NCBI GenBank assembly: GCA_046593925.1
Contig: JBKJQN010000060.1
Coordinates: 1-46,972, forward strand
From: JAYVYM01 sp046593925
GTDB lineage: Bacteria > Actinomycetota > Actinomycetes > Mycobacteriales > SCTD01
Reading direction: 5' to 3'
Length of the DNA stretch: 46,972 nucleotides
In this document: positions 8,278 through 18,600 of the stretch, in pieces
Position numbering within the stretch: position 1 is the first letter of the stretch
Layout: each line of letters begins with the position of its first letter
Program-made: the position numbers and the translations under genes
Notes under the pieces: model-generated
Seen by the model: only the letters and a program-made list of their open reading frames with translations
Database searches by the model: none
What the model was told of the DNA's origin: nothing

Positions 8278-8690
8278 TCAGCTCGGCCGAGCCTGATACT
8301 CCTGGGGCTGTTCGAAGTTCGACGGGACGAGGTGGCGGCAGGCCTTCCCGAACCACGGGGTCGGCAGCCGGCGGACGAGGTCGATTGACTTACCCTTGGT
8401 CCGCGACGCCACGCCCGCTGGAACGATCGGAGACCGGGCCGTTGCTCAACCAGCTCAGCAGCAAACTGGGCCCGTCCGGTCCGACGACCGCGGTGAGCGG
8501 CCGGCTCGCGAGGTAGCCGGAGTCGCAGTCCTTCTGCCGCGGTGCCCTGTGGAAGGTCTGCTGGACGATCACGAACCCGAGGTACGGCTGGGACGGCGGC
8601 GTCGGCCAAGCGAAGATGCCGCGTTCCAGGCCGTCGGTGCTCTGGCCGCACCTGTGGCACTTCCAAGGCGGTCAACGGGGTCATGGTGCT
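8278..8690 (-). pseudogene. Decayed gene of unknown function
   Basis: A minus-strand frame reads WKCHRCGQSTDGLERGIFAW, then PYLGFVIVQQTFHRAP and a stretch ending near 8396. A second frame then continues with SIDLVRRLPTPWFGKACRHL to a stop at 8278. Both parts have coding-like composition, and the CxxC pair suggests a zinc knuckle. A start codon and at least one frame are lost. I do not recognise the family. Confidence 0.4.
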
Positions 8691-8811
8691 CCTTCGACTG
8701 ATCATTGGCAGGTCCGGAGCGGACCTTGGACTCGGGCCGGCCGGACCCGGCTAGGCCTTGCCTAGACCAGCGTGCCGCGCGGGCTGTCTGCCCCCAGCCG
8801 GTGGCGACTGC

Positions 8812-8825
8812 TTGTAGTGCTACAA
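8812..8825. promoter_or_regulatory. Candidate operator upstream of the thiazole-alkene cluster
   Basis: A 14-bp dyad, TTGTAGTGCTACAA, with 6-bp perfect arms, lies 324 bp before the first biosynthetic gene in a stretch (8700-9148) where I see no convincing gene. It has the size and symmetry of a MarR- or GntR-type operator. No regulator gene lies beside it, and I could not place a convincing promoter around it. Confidence 0.4.
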
Positions 8826-9148
8826 ATACAGGAAGTAACTCCTCCCGCCGTGTCGATATCGGGTGTACGTTGCCATTGCTGAGGAACAGCCAGCCCGGGT
8901 CGGGAACCGCCGCATGCCAACGCTGCGCCCCGCGAGCACCACCGCTCACGGCCGGGAGCGAGCTGGGATCCGACCAACTGCCTGCACCCGAGTTGCCCTG
9001 TGCGGTGGCGGGTCACGCCCTCACCGCGCATTGCTCCGGGACCCCCTCCGTTGTCCGAGACTTCGTCTGCTCCCCTTGCCCGTGATCCCGCAATGGTCCA
9101 GGGGACATTGCCAGCGACTTCGCGTGTCCAACACAAGAGAGCACCAAC

Positions 9149-11416
9149 ATGCAAACACATACCGGCCGACCGGGCGACAGTGCGGTGGCCAAAACCGGAC
9201 AGCCGGCCGTGACCCCGACCGCCGGCCCGGCGCCCACCGGCTCGTCCCATCCTCGGTCCGAGGCGCGTTCACGCTTCGCCACTCTCGTTCACTTGTTGCG
9301 CTGGCGCGGCGAACAGCAAGCGGGCTGCCGGGCGTTGACATTCACGCGTGGTGCCGCAGCCGACGACGTCCACCTCACTTACGGGGCGTTGGACCGTCGG
9401 GCCAGGGCCATCGCAGCGCTGCTGCAGCGGGAGGCGAGCGAGGGCGATCGGGTGCTGCTCGTATACGCGCCCGGATTGGAGTTCGTGGCCGCATTCCTGG
9501 GCTGTCTGTATTCCGGAGTCGTTGCGGTTCCGGTCTATCGGCCCAATTTTAACCAGGAGGGCAGCCTGGCTCGGCTGCGCCCCATCCTTCGGGACGCGGG
9601 CCCGACCGTTGTTCTTACCTCGGACGCGACCCTGCCGACCGCGGAGGGGCTCGCCGTCCGGCACGGCTTCCCCTTAGCGGTTCGGTGGCTGTCCACCAGC
9701 GCGCTCACCGACGCCGACGCCGAGGGGTGGCGAGATCCGAACGTCGACGGCGACACGTTGGCTTTCCTGCAGTACACCTCCGGATCCACTACGGCGCCCC
9801 GCGGGGTCATGGTCAGTCACGGAAATCTGATGCACAACGAAGCGGTTATCCAACGGGTCGCGGCGTTGAACGAGGATTCCAGCTTGGTCAGTTGGCTTCC
9901 GCTCTACCACGATATGGGGCTGATCGGCTCCGTCCTGCAGCCGCTGTACACGGGATTTCCCAGCGTACTCATGTCGCACCTCGACTTCGCGAAGCGCCCC
10001 AGGCTGTGGCTGGAGGCCATCACGCGATACGGGGCCACCGCGAGCGCCGCACCCAACTTCGCTTACGACCTGTGCACCAGCCAGATCAGTCCGGAGCAGC
10101 GGGCCACGCTGGACCTGCGGAGCTGGACGCTGGCTTTGAACGGTGCCGAGCCGATCCGGCCAGAAACGCTGGACCGTTTCGCTGCCGCCTTCGGCCCCTG
10201 CGGTTTCCGCCGGGAGGCTTTCTTTCCCTGCTACGGACTGGCCGAGGCCACCCTGCTGGTCAGTGGCGGGACGGTGGGCACGCCGCCCCTCCTCCTGTGC
10301 GTGGAGAAGTCCGCGCTCGACCAGGGTCGGGTTGCCGTGGGCGACGGCGCAGGCGGGAAGGCCACAAGCGCGCTGGTGGGCAGTGGCCGGGTCAACGCCG
10401 ACCAGCGGGTGCTCGTGGTCGATCCGGAATCACGCCGGCGGGTAGCCGGGGGACAGGTCGGGGAGATCTGGGTCGCCGGCCCGAGCGTGGCGCAGGGCTA
10501 CTGGAACTCGTCGGAGGCGACCGTGGATACCTTTCACGGGTATCTCGCCGACGGCGACGCGGAGTCCTTCCTACGGACCGGAGACCTGGGCTTCGTCCAC
10601 GACGGGCAGCTGTTCATCACGAGCCGGCTGAAGGACCTCATCATCATTCGGGGCCGCAACCACGCGCCGCAGGACATCGAGGGCACGACCGAAATGAGCC
10701 ACCCGGCGCTGCGGCCCGGCTGCGGGGCCGCCTTCTCCGTCGATGTCGACGGGGACGAACGGTTGGTGATCGTGTTCGAGGTGAAGCGTCGGTACCTGCC
10801 GCTGGAGGCCGACGAGGTTGCGTCGTCGATCCGTGTGGCTGTGGCGCAGGCGCACGAAGTGGACGTGCACGCCGTCGTCTTCCTGAAGACCGGCGGGCTG
10901 CCCAAGACCTCCAGCGGGAAGGTCCAGCGGCGGGCCTGTCGCGACCAGTTCCTCCGGGGCGGCCTGGAGTCGGTCGGGGAAAGCATCCGCCCCCGCTCGA
11001 CTCCTGGGCTCCCGCCCGACGGTCTGGTAGCCGGGGCGCTCCTGGCCGCGGTGGTCGGGGCGGAGCCGGCGACACGTCCTCCGCTCGTCACGGCTTATCT
11101 GCGGCACCAGATTTCCGGGGCGGTGGGTATCCCGGTGACCGAGGTCGGTGTCGAGGAGCCGTTCATGGCACTGGGGCTTGACTCGCTCAGGCTGCTCGAA
11201 CTGAAGCAGCGCCTAGAGACGGAGCTGGGTGTCGCCGTACCGCTGGAAGGCTTCCTCGACCATCCGACCATCGCCGCGCTTGGTGCGGCGGTGCTGGGTG
11301 CGCTTGAGCAGAGCGAGGTCGCCGTCTGCGCCGAAGTCGCCGGGTTGACCGACGCGGAAGTCGATGTGCGGCTGGCGCAACTGACCTTGGAGGCATCAAA
11401 TGGCCGTGCTCGGTGA
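9149..11416 (+). CDS. Fatty acyl-AMP ligase fused to an acyl carrier protein (loading module)
   Basis: It activates a free fatty acid with ATP and passes the acyl group to its own ACP, starting the assembly line. Residues about 40-620 are an adenylate-forming domain of the FAAL type: LAFLQYTSGST followed by RGVMVSHGNLMHN (P-loop), SWLPLYHDMGLIG, CYGLAEATLL, RTGDLGF, and a Lys near the end in SSGKVQRRACR. Residues about 650-735 are an ACP with the pantetheine Ser at 679 (LGLDSLRL). The same fusion begins cyanobacterial olefin synthases. ATG 9149 has a modest GAGAG ribosome site. The 3' end overlaps the NRPS gene by 17 bp. Chain length cannot be read from the sequence. Confidence 0.93.
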   Translation: MQTHTGRPGDSAVAKTGQPAVTPTAGPAPTGSSHPRSEARSRFATLVHLLRWRGEQQAGCRALTFTRGAAADDVHLTYGALDRRARAIAALLQREASEGDRVLLVYAPGLEFVAAFLGCLYSGVVAVPVYRPNFNQEGSLARLRPILRDAGPTVVLTSDATLPTAEGLAVRHGFPLAVRWLSTSALTDADAEGWRDPNVDGDTLAFLQYTSGSTTAPRGVMVSHGNLMHNEAVIQRVAALNEDSSLVSWLPLYHDMGLIGSVLQPLYTGFPSVLMSHLDFAKRPRLWLEAITRYGATASAAPNFAYDLCTSQISPEQRATLDLRSWTLALNGAEPIRPETLDRFAAAFGPCGFRREAFFPCYGLAEATLLVSGGTVGTPPLLLCVEKSALDQGRVAVGDGAGGKATSALVGSGRVNADQRVLVVDPESRRRVAGGQVGEIWVAGPSVAQGYWNSSEATVDTFHGYLADGDAESFLRTGDLGFVHDGQLFITSRLKDLIIIRGRNHAPQDIEGTTEMSHPALRPGCGAAFSVDVDGDERLVIVFEVKRRYLPLEADEVASSIRVAVAQAHEVDVHAVVFLKTGGLPKTSSGKVQRRACRDQFLRGGLESVGESIRPRSTPGLPPDGLVAGALLAAVVGAEPATRPPLVTAYLRHQISGAVGIPVTEVGVEEPFMALGLDSLRLLELKQRLETELGVAVPLEGFLDHPTIAALGAAVLGALEQSEVAVCAEVAGLTDAEVDVRLAQLTLEASNGRAR

Positions 11417-14400
11417 GCCGTTGGCGACCAGCGCATCGGCGGCGAAGAGACGCGAGCTCGTGCTGCGGCTGCTGAAGGAGCGTCACGGGACGGCGTCGCC
11501 TGGCAACACCCCTCCGGCCACACTCAAGCCCGACCCGGCCCGGCGCAACGAACCGTTCCCGCTTACCGAGATCCAGCAGGCGTACTGGATCGGGCGCAGT
11601 CCTGCTTTCGAATTCGGCGACGTGTCCATCCACGCCTACGTCGAGGTGGACGGAACCGCGGTCGACCTGCCGTGCCTGGAACGAGCTTGGCAGCAGGTGG
11701 TTGCCCGGCACGACATGCTGCGGGCCGTCGTCCTGCCCGACGGCCGACAGCACGTCCAGTCGGAGGTGCCACCGTACGAGATCCGGGTCGCCGACCTGCG
11801 CGGTCAGGAGGAGGGGAACGCGCTGACCGCAACGCGCGAAGAGATGTCCCATCAGCTGCTCGAGGCCGAAGCCTGGCCGGGATTCGACATCCGGGCCACG
11901 CTGCTGGACGACGAGCGCACGCGGGTGCACATCAGCATCGACCTGCTGCACATCGACGGTGGCAGCCTGATGATCCTGCTCGACGAATGGATGCGGCTCT
12001 ACCAGGACGAGACCACCCACCTGCCGCCGCTCGATCTGTCCTACCGGGACTACGTCCTGGCCGAGATCGCGCTGCACGACTCCGACGGCTACCGCCGGTC
12101 CGCGCAGTACTGGCACGACCGGGTCGCCACCCTCCCCGCGTCGCCGGCCCTGCCCGTCCTCCCGCGCCGCGGCACCGCGGGTCCGACCCGCTTTCGTCGG
12201 CGGGAGGCCACTCTCGAGCCCGCCACCTGGCATCGGCTCAAGGAGCAGGCGGCGCGGTCGGGGCTTACCGCGTCGGCTGTCCTGCTCGCCGCCTACGCGG
12301 ACGTGCTGGCGTGCTGGAGCGCAGACGACGCCTTCACGCTGAACGTCACCTTGTTTAATCGCCTCCCCATGCATCCACAGGTGAACGCCATCCTCGGCGA
12401 CTTCACGTCGATGGTCCTGCTCGAGGTCGCGCCCGGCGCGGGCACATCCTTTGCCGATTGCGCCGCGGCGACCCAGAAGGGCCTGTGGGCCGGGTTGGAC
12501 CACCGCCACGTCAGCGGGGTCCAGGTGCTGCGTGAGCTGGCCAAGGCTCAGCGGCGGACGCGCGGCGCGCTGATGCCGGTCGTCTTCACCAGCATGCTGG
12601 ACCTCGCCGCTCAGGGCTTTCGCCCACCTTTTTCCTCCCTGCGGGCCATCGGCGAGGTCGTCTACAGCGTCACTCAGACGCCGCAGGTCTGGCTCGACCA
12701 CCAGGTGATCGAGGAAGACGGTGCGCTGGTCCTCACCTGGGACGCGGTCGAGGACCTCTTCCCCGACGGGCTCCTCGACGACATGTTCGCCGCCTATGAG
12801 CGATTCCTGCGCAGACTGGCCAATGACGAGGCCGCCTGGCGGGACGACGACCGTCGGCATGTCCCGCCCGAGCACCTGGCCCAGCTGGAGCGCGTGAATG
12901 TCACCGAAGTCGCGTTCCCGGACGAGACGCTGGTCACCCTTTTTCTGCGACAGGCCGAATTGACCCCGGACGAGCCCGCGGTCATCACATCCGCTCTGTC
13001 GCTGAGCTATGCCGACGTTCGGCGGCGAGCCAACCGTCTCGGCCAGACCCTGCGGGCCCTGGGCGCCGAGCCCAACACCCTTGTTGCCGTGGTTGCGGAG
13101 AAGGGTTGGGAGCAGACCGTCGCCACCCTCGGCATTCACCTTGCCGGTGCGGCCTACTTGCCGGTCGACCCCGGGCTGCCGGCCGAGCGACGCAGGTTCC
13201 TGCTCCAGGACGGCCAGGTACGTTTCGCGGTCACCCAGCCCTGTCTGAACGTGGAAGGGGACTGGCCGGCGGGAATCGAGCGCATCTGCCTGGACGTCGT
13301 CGAGCCATCAGGGGGAGACGACAGCGTTCTGGCGCCAGTGCAGCGGCCGGATGACTTGTCTCATGTGATCTACACGTCGGGCTCGACCGGTGTCCCCAAG
13401 GGTGTGATGATCGAACACCGGAGTGCGGTCAACCGCCTCGTCGACGTCAACCAGCGGCTGGGCATCGTTCCCTCGGACCGGGTCTTGGCCTTGACGGCGC
13501 TGCACCACGACATGTCGGTGTACGACATCTTCGGCATTCTGGCCGCCGGTGCCGCACTGGTGGTTCCCGACGCCGCCCGCATCCGGGACCCGCGGCACTG
13601 GGCTGAACTGATGGCCCGCGAGGGCGTGACGGTGTGGAATTCCGTACCCGCATTCCTGCAGATGCTGCTGGAGTACGTCGAACAGCACGCAGACGAACCA
13701 GACCTGTTGCCCCGCACGCTGCGCCGCGCGGTGCTGTCCGGTGACTGGGTGCCGGTCAGCCTGCCCGACCGCCTCCGGGCCGTCGCGGACGGTGTGCAGA
13801 TCATCACCTGCGGCGGGCCGACCGAGACCACCATCTGGGACATCGATTATCCGGTCGGGTCGGTAGACCCGGACTGGCCGAGCATTCCGTACGGCAAGCC
13901 CATGAACAACGCGCATTACTACGTGCTCGACCACGCCTTGCGCCCGTGCCCGGTGTGGGTCGGCGGACAGCTCCACATCGGTGGAGTGGGCCTGGCCCGC
14001 GGGTACTGGCGCGACGAGACAAAGACGCACGAGCGATTTATCGCCCACCCGGACACCGGTGAGCGCATCTTCCGCAGCGGCGACCTGGGCCGCTACCTGC
14101 CCGACGGCAACATCGAATTCCTCGGACGCGAGGACAACCAGGTTAAGATCAGCGGCCATCGAATCGAGCTGGGCGAGATCGAAGCTGCGTTGAACCGGCA
14201 CCCGGCTCTCGCCTCCGCGGTGGTCACCGCGGCGGGGGACCCGAAGCAGCTGCAGCGCCTCGTGGCATACGTGGTTCCTACCCGAGGCAGCGTCGCAGCT
14301 GTCCCGAGCGACGGCCCGGCGCCCAGCGTGGGCGGCGGCCCCAACCGGGCCGACTTCAAGCAACGGGATCTCGAGGGCATCTCGGTGCTTGACCCGATCG

Positions 14401-15644
14401 CCCGCATCGAGTTCAAGCTGCATCAGTGGGGCGTCCGTCGGGACGTCGGTCGGGAGTCGGTTTCCCTCCCGCACGCGGAACCCGACATGAACGCGTACGG
14501 GCAGCGCCGCAGCATGCACAGCTTCCCGCCCGACTCCCTGGGGTTGGCGCCGTTCGGGGAGTTCCTGCGTGCCCTGACCCCGGTCGAACTGGGTGGCCTG
14601 ACGAAGTACAGGTACCCGTCCGGAGGCGGTCTGTATCCGGTGCAGACCTACCTCTATATCAAGCCGAACCGGGTCACCGGCATCGCTGGCGGGGTGTACT
14701 ACCACGACCCCAGTGGCCATCGGCTGCTGCTGATGTCGCCCGGCTCACCGCTCGACGCCGGCACCCAGATGCCGCACAACCGGGCCATGTTCGACCAGGC
14801 GGCATTCGTCATCTTTCTGATCGGCCAGCTGGCGGCTGTCGAGCCGCTGTACGGAGACCTGGCCCGCGACTTCTGCCTGCTCGAGGCCGGTTACATGAGC
14901 CAGCTGATGATGAGTGTCGCGCCCTCGCACGGGATCGGCCTGTGTCCGATCGGGGCCATGGACTTCGATCCCGTCCGGCGCTTCTTCGGCTTGGACGACA
15001 GCCATATTCCGGTGCACCTGCTGTTCGGCGGGCCGGCGGACGGCGCTCCACCGGCGGACAGCGCCCCGCCGGCCGGAGCCGTCGCCGCGGCGGCGCCACA
15101 ACCACCGGGTGCGGCGGGGGACCTGGTCACCGAACTGCGTGCCTTCCTGCGCCGCACGCTGCCCGTGCACATGCAACCCTCTGCGTACGTGCTGCTCGAC
15201 AGCCTCCCGCTCTCGCCCAACGGCAAGGTCGACCGCACAGTTCTCCCTGCGCCGGAGGCCGCCGACGCACCGGACCTCCCGCCGGACCGGCCGCCCCGCA
15301 ACGACGTCGAACGGACGCTGATCGCGATCGCGGAACAGATCCTGGCGACCGAGCGGCTGGGCGTCGAGCAGAACTTCTTCGACGTCGGCGGGACCTCGGT
15401 CCACATGGTACAGATCCTGAATAAGGTGCACGCCGCGTTCGGCCGTGAAGTGCGCGTCACCGAGATCTTCCGGCACCCGACCGTTAGCTCCCTGGCCACC
15501 TACCTGAGCGAGGAGGAGGGCTTCGAGCCGACGCTCGCGGACAGTGACGGGCGTGCCGCCCAGCGCAAGGCGTCCCTGACGCGGCGCGAGGCCCGCCGTC
15601 GGGGGCGCCGGCAACCCGACGAAGATGGACCCGGGCGAGGATGA
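11400..15644 (+). CDS. Thiazole-forming NRPS module Cy-A(Ox)-PCP
   Basis: A 1414-residue module that condenses the fatty acyl group with an amino acid, cyclises it and oxidises the ring. Order: heterocyclisation domain (about 50-490) with FPLTEIQQAYWIGR, the motif D181-x4-D186-x2-S189 in place of HHxxxDG, and TQTPQVWLDHQV; adenylation domain (about 520-940) with YTSGSTGVPKG and a pocket I read as DMYNVSCIWK, close to cysteine codes; an FMN-dependent SagB-type oxidase (about 1000-1225; RRSMHSF, YPSGGGLYP) inserted between A8 and A10 as in EpoB; the A10 lysine K1276 in NGKVDR; and a PCP with S1333 (GGTS). The expected output is a 2-alkylthiazole-4-carbonyl thioester. It starts at ATG 11400 behind GGAGG. 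Cysteine is inferred from the code and the Cy and Ox domains. Confidence 0.93.
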   Translation: MAVLGEPLATSASAAKRRELVLRLLKERHGTASPGNTPPATLKPDPARRNEPFPLTEIQQAYWIGRSPAFEFGDVSIHAYVEVDGTAVDLPCLERAWQQVVARHDMLRAVVLPDGRQHVQSEVPPYEIRVADLRGQEEGNALTATREEMSHQLLEAEAWPGFDIRATLLDDERTRVHISIDLLHIDGGSLMILLDEWMRLYQDETTHLPPLDLSYRDYVLAEIALHDSDGYRRSAQYWHDRVATLPASPALPVLPRRGTAGPTRFRRREATLEPATWHRLKEQAARSGLTASAVLLAAYADVLACWSADDAFTLNVTLFNRLPMHPQVNAILGDFTSMVLLEVAPGAGTSFADCAAATQKGLWAGLDHRHVSGVQVLRELAKAQRRTRGALMPVVFTSMLDLAAQGFRPPFSSLRAIGEVVYSVTQTPQVWLDHQVIEEDGALVLTWDAVEDLFPDGLLDDMFAAYERFLRRLANDEAAWRDDDRRHVPPEHLAQLERVNVTEVAFPDETLVTLFLRQAELTPDEPAVITSALSLSYADVRRRANRLGQTLRALGAEPNTLVAVVAEKGWEQTVATLGIHLAGAAYLPVDPGLPAERRRFLLQDGQVRFAVTQPCLNVEGDWPAGIERICLDVVEPSGGDDSVLAPVQRPDDLSHVIYTSGSTGVPKGVMIEHRSAVNRLVDVNQRLGIVPSDRVLALTALHHDMSVYDIFGILAAGAALVVPDAARIRDPRHWAELMAREGVTVWNSVPAFLQMLLEYVEQHADEPDLLPRTLRRAVLSGDWVPVSLPDRLRAVADGVQIITCGGPTETTIWDIDYPVGSVDPDWPSIPYGKPMNNAHYYVLDHALRPCPVWVGGQLHIGGVGLARGYWRDETKTHERFIAHPDTGERIFRSGDLGRYLPDGNIEFLGREDNQVKISGHRIELGEIEAALNRHPALASAVVTAAGDPKQLQRLVAYVVPTRGSVAAVPSDGPAPSVGGGPNRADFKQRDLEGISVLDPIARIEFKLHQWGVRRDVGRESVSLPHAEPDMNAYGQRRSMHSFPPDSLGLAPFGEFLRALTPVELGGLTKYRYPSGGGLYPVQTYLYIKPNRVTGIAGGVYYHDPSGHRLLLMSPGSPLDAGTQMPHNRAMFDQAAFVIFLIGQLAAVEPLYGDLARDFCLLEAGYMSQLMMSVAPSHGIGLCPIGAMDFDPVRRFFGLDDSHIPVHLLFGGPADGAPPADSAPPAGAVAAAAPQPPGAAGDLVTELRAFLRRTLPVHMQPSAYVLLDSLPLSPNGKVDRTVLPAPEAADAPDLPPDRPPRNDVERTLIAIAEQILATERLGVEQNFFDVGGTSVHMVQILNKVHAAFGREVRVTEIFRHPTVSSLATYLSEEEGFEPTLADSDGRAAQRKASLTRREARRRGRRQPDEDGPGRG

Positions 15645-18600
15645 GTACTCCAGCGGCCGGGCAGGCCGCCTGGGCCGATTCCCTGGACGCGGTCGCCATC
15701 ATCGGCATGGCCGGGCGCTTCCCCGGCGCCGACGGGGTCCAGGAGTTCTGGCGCAATCTGCGTGACGGCGTCGAGTCTATCTCCCCGGTGTCGGAGCAGG
15801 ACATGCTGGACGCGGGGGTGGATCCTGCGAGCCTGCACGATCCGCGGCGCGTCGCCGTCGCGTCGACGCTGGACGACTTCGAGTATTTCGACGGTGACTT
15901 CTTCGGCTTCAGCCCGCGGCAGGCGGAGCTCACCGATCCACAGCAGCGCCTCTTTCTGGAATGTGCCTGGGATGCGCTGGAGAACGCCGGTTGCGACCCG
16001 GCGACCGCTGACGCCACGATCGGGGTGTTCGCTGGTTCCAGCCTGAGTACGTACCTGCTGTTCCACCTGTATCCGTCCATCGCATCGGTCAACACCAGCA
16101 GCAACCTGCAGGTGCTCATCGGAAACGACAAGGACTACCTGGCAACTCAGGTCGCCTACAAGCTGGGCCTGCGGGGTCCCGCCGTCAACGTGCAGACGGC
16201 CTGTTCAACCTCTCTGGTCGCGGTGCACCTGGCCGCTCAGAGTCTGGTGAACCGCGAATGCGACATCGCGCTGGCCGGCGGGGTGACCGTGCGGCTGCCG
16301 GCTCGGGCCGGCTACCTGCACGAGGTGGGCGGCATCCTGTCACCCGACGGCCATTGCCGGCCTTTCGACGCGGCCGCGCAAGGCACGGTGTTCGGCAGCG
16401 GCGGGGCCATCGTGGTGCTCAAACGACTGACCGACGCGCTGGCCGACGGCGATGTGATCGACGCGGTCATCCGGGGATCGGCCATCAACAATGACGGGTC
16501 GTTGAAGGCCGGATTCACCGCGCCCAGCGAGGACGGTCAGGCCGAGGTGGTGGCCCAGGCGCTGGCCATGGCCGACGTCGACGCGGACACGATCGGCTAC
16601 GTCGAAATGCACGGGACGGGCACCGCACTCGGCGACCCGATCGAGGTCGCCGCGCTGACCCGGGCCTTCCGGGCCCGGGACCACGCCCGACCCACCGCTC
16701 CCGGCTCCTGCGCGATCGGCGCCGTCAAGTCCAACGTCGGACACCTGGAGTCGGCGGGGGGCGTCACCGCCCTGGTGAAGACCGTGTTGGCGCTCACCAA
16801 CCGGCAGATCCCGCCCACGCTGCACTACACGAGGCCCAACCAAGCCATCGACTTTTCGCAGACGCCGTTTTACGTCAACACCCGGCTGACGCCGTGGCTG
16901 GCGGGAGGGAAGCCGCGGAGGGCCGGCGTCAGCTCATATGGCATCGGGGGCACCAACGCCCACGTGGTGCTGGAGGAGGCACCCGCGGCGGTGCCGGAGC
17001 CGCCAGCCGAACAGAGCGGCGCCGGCCGCCCGTACCTGCTGCCGCTCTCGGCGCGCGACCCGGCCGCGTTGGCCGCGTTGGCCCTGCGCTACCGCGACTT
17101 CCTCGCCGAGGCCCCGCCCGGCGGCGAACCAGCTCTGCGCGACGTGTGCTGGAGCGCCAGTACGCGCCGGCGGCACCACCAGCACCGCCTGACCGCCGTC
17201 GGACACTCCCGCGCCGAGCTCGTTGCGCAGCTGGCCGCCGTCAGCAGCGAGCAGGCCGCCCCGGCACCGGTCACGCCGTCGGGTCACCGCGGCAAATTGG
17301 TGTTCGTCTTCCCCGGCCAGGGCTCGCAATGGACCGGCATGGGCCGACAGCTGCTGGCTCGCGAGCCGGTGTTCCGTGCGGTCGTGCAGCGCTGCGACGA
17401 GGTCATCTCCCGCCACGTCGGTTGGTCGCTGCTGGCCGAGCTCAGCCGGGACGACGGCGACCAGTCCTGGTCAGAGCAGACCGATCGCGTGCAACTGGCA
17501 TCGTTCGCCGTCCACGTCGGACTGGCGGCGTGGTGGCGCTCCCTCGGCATCGAACCCGACGCCGTGGTCGGGCACAGCATGGGTGAGATTGCGGCCGCAC
17601 ACGTGGCCGGAGCGCTGAGCCTCGACGACGCCGTGGGCATCCTGTGCCACCGCAACCGGCTGATCCACCCTTCGCTGGGCCGGGGCAGGATGATGATGGT
17701 CGGCCTCACCCCGGACGAGGCGCGTGAGCTCCTCGCCGGCCAGGACGCGCAGGCGTCCGTCGCCATCGTCAACAGCCCCACGTCGACGGTGCTCTCCGGC
17801 GACCCCGGCGTCCTGGAGTCGGTGGCGGCGAGGCTGCAGTCGCGGGGCACCTTCCACCGCTGGATCAACGTCGACTTCGCCTCGCACAGCCCGCAGATGG
17901 ACCCCTTCGTCGAGCCTCTGCGGGAGGCGCTCGGCGACCTCAGCGGACGCCAGGCGATCGTGCCCATCATCTCCACGGTTACCGGCAACCCGATCGAGGG
18001 ACCTCGGCTGGACGCCGAGTACTGGGCGCGCAACCTGCGCGAGCCGGTGCTGTTCGCCGACGCGACCCGGTGGCTGCGCGACCATGACCACGACACATTC
18101 GTGGAGATCAGCGCGCACCCGATCCTGTTGCCGTCGATCGAGGACAGCCTGTTCCATCTGGACCGGCCCGGCACCGTCGTGCCGTCCCTGCGTCACGACA
18201 GCGACGAACAGCAGTCACTGCTGGAGTCCCTCGGCGCGCTCTACCGGGCTGGGCACGCCATCCGGTGGGAAGCGCTTTACTCGGCACCGGGTCGGTACGT
18301 GCGCCTGCCCGCCTACCCCTGGCAGCGCCGCCGCTACTGGGTGAACCCGCCTCGGCCGGGCCGGGCTCGGGCCGAGCCGGACGACCACGGGACGGTCCAC
18401 CCGCTGGTCGGCCGGCGGTTGCGGTCGGCGCTCACCGACGTCCAGCTCGAGTCCGACGTGGGTCTGTCGACCCTGCCCTACCTGGACGATCACCGGGTCT
18501 GCGGACGGGCGGTGTTCCCGGCGGCGGGATACCTGGAGATGCTCTGGCAGGGCGCGGCGAGCTGGGAGCCCGGCCCGCACGAGCTGACCGACGTGGTCAT

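Noticed and set aside
11187..13139. 650-codon open frame on the minus strand inside the NRPS gene
   Set aside because: It is antisense to a clear Cy-A region and its product has no domain; long antisense frames are common at this GC content. The same holds for minus 13308-14720 and minus 20087-22315.
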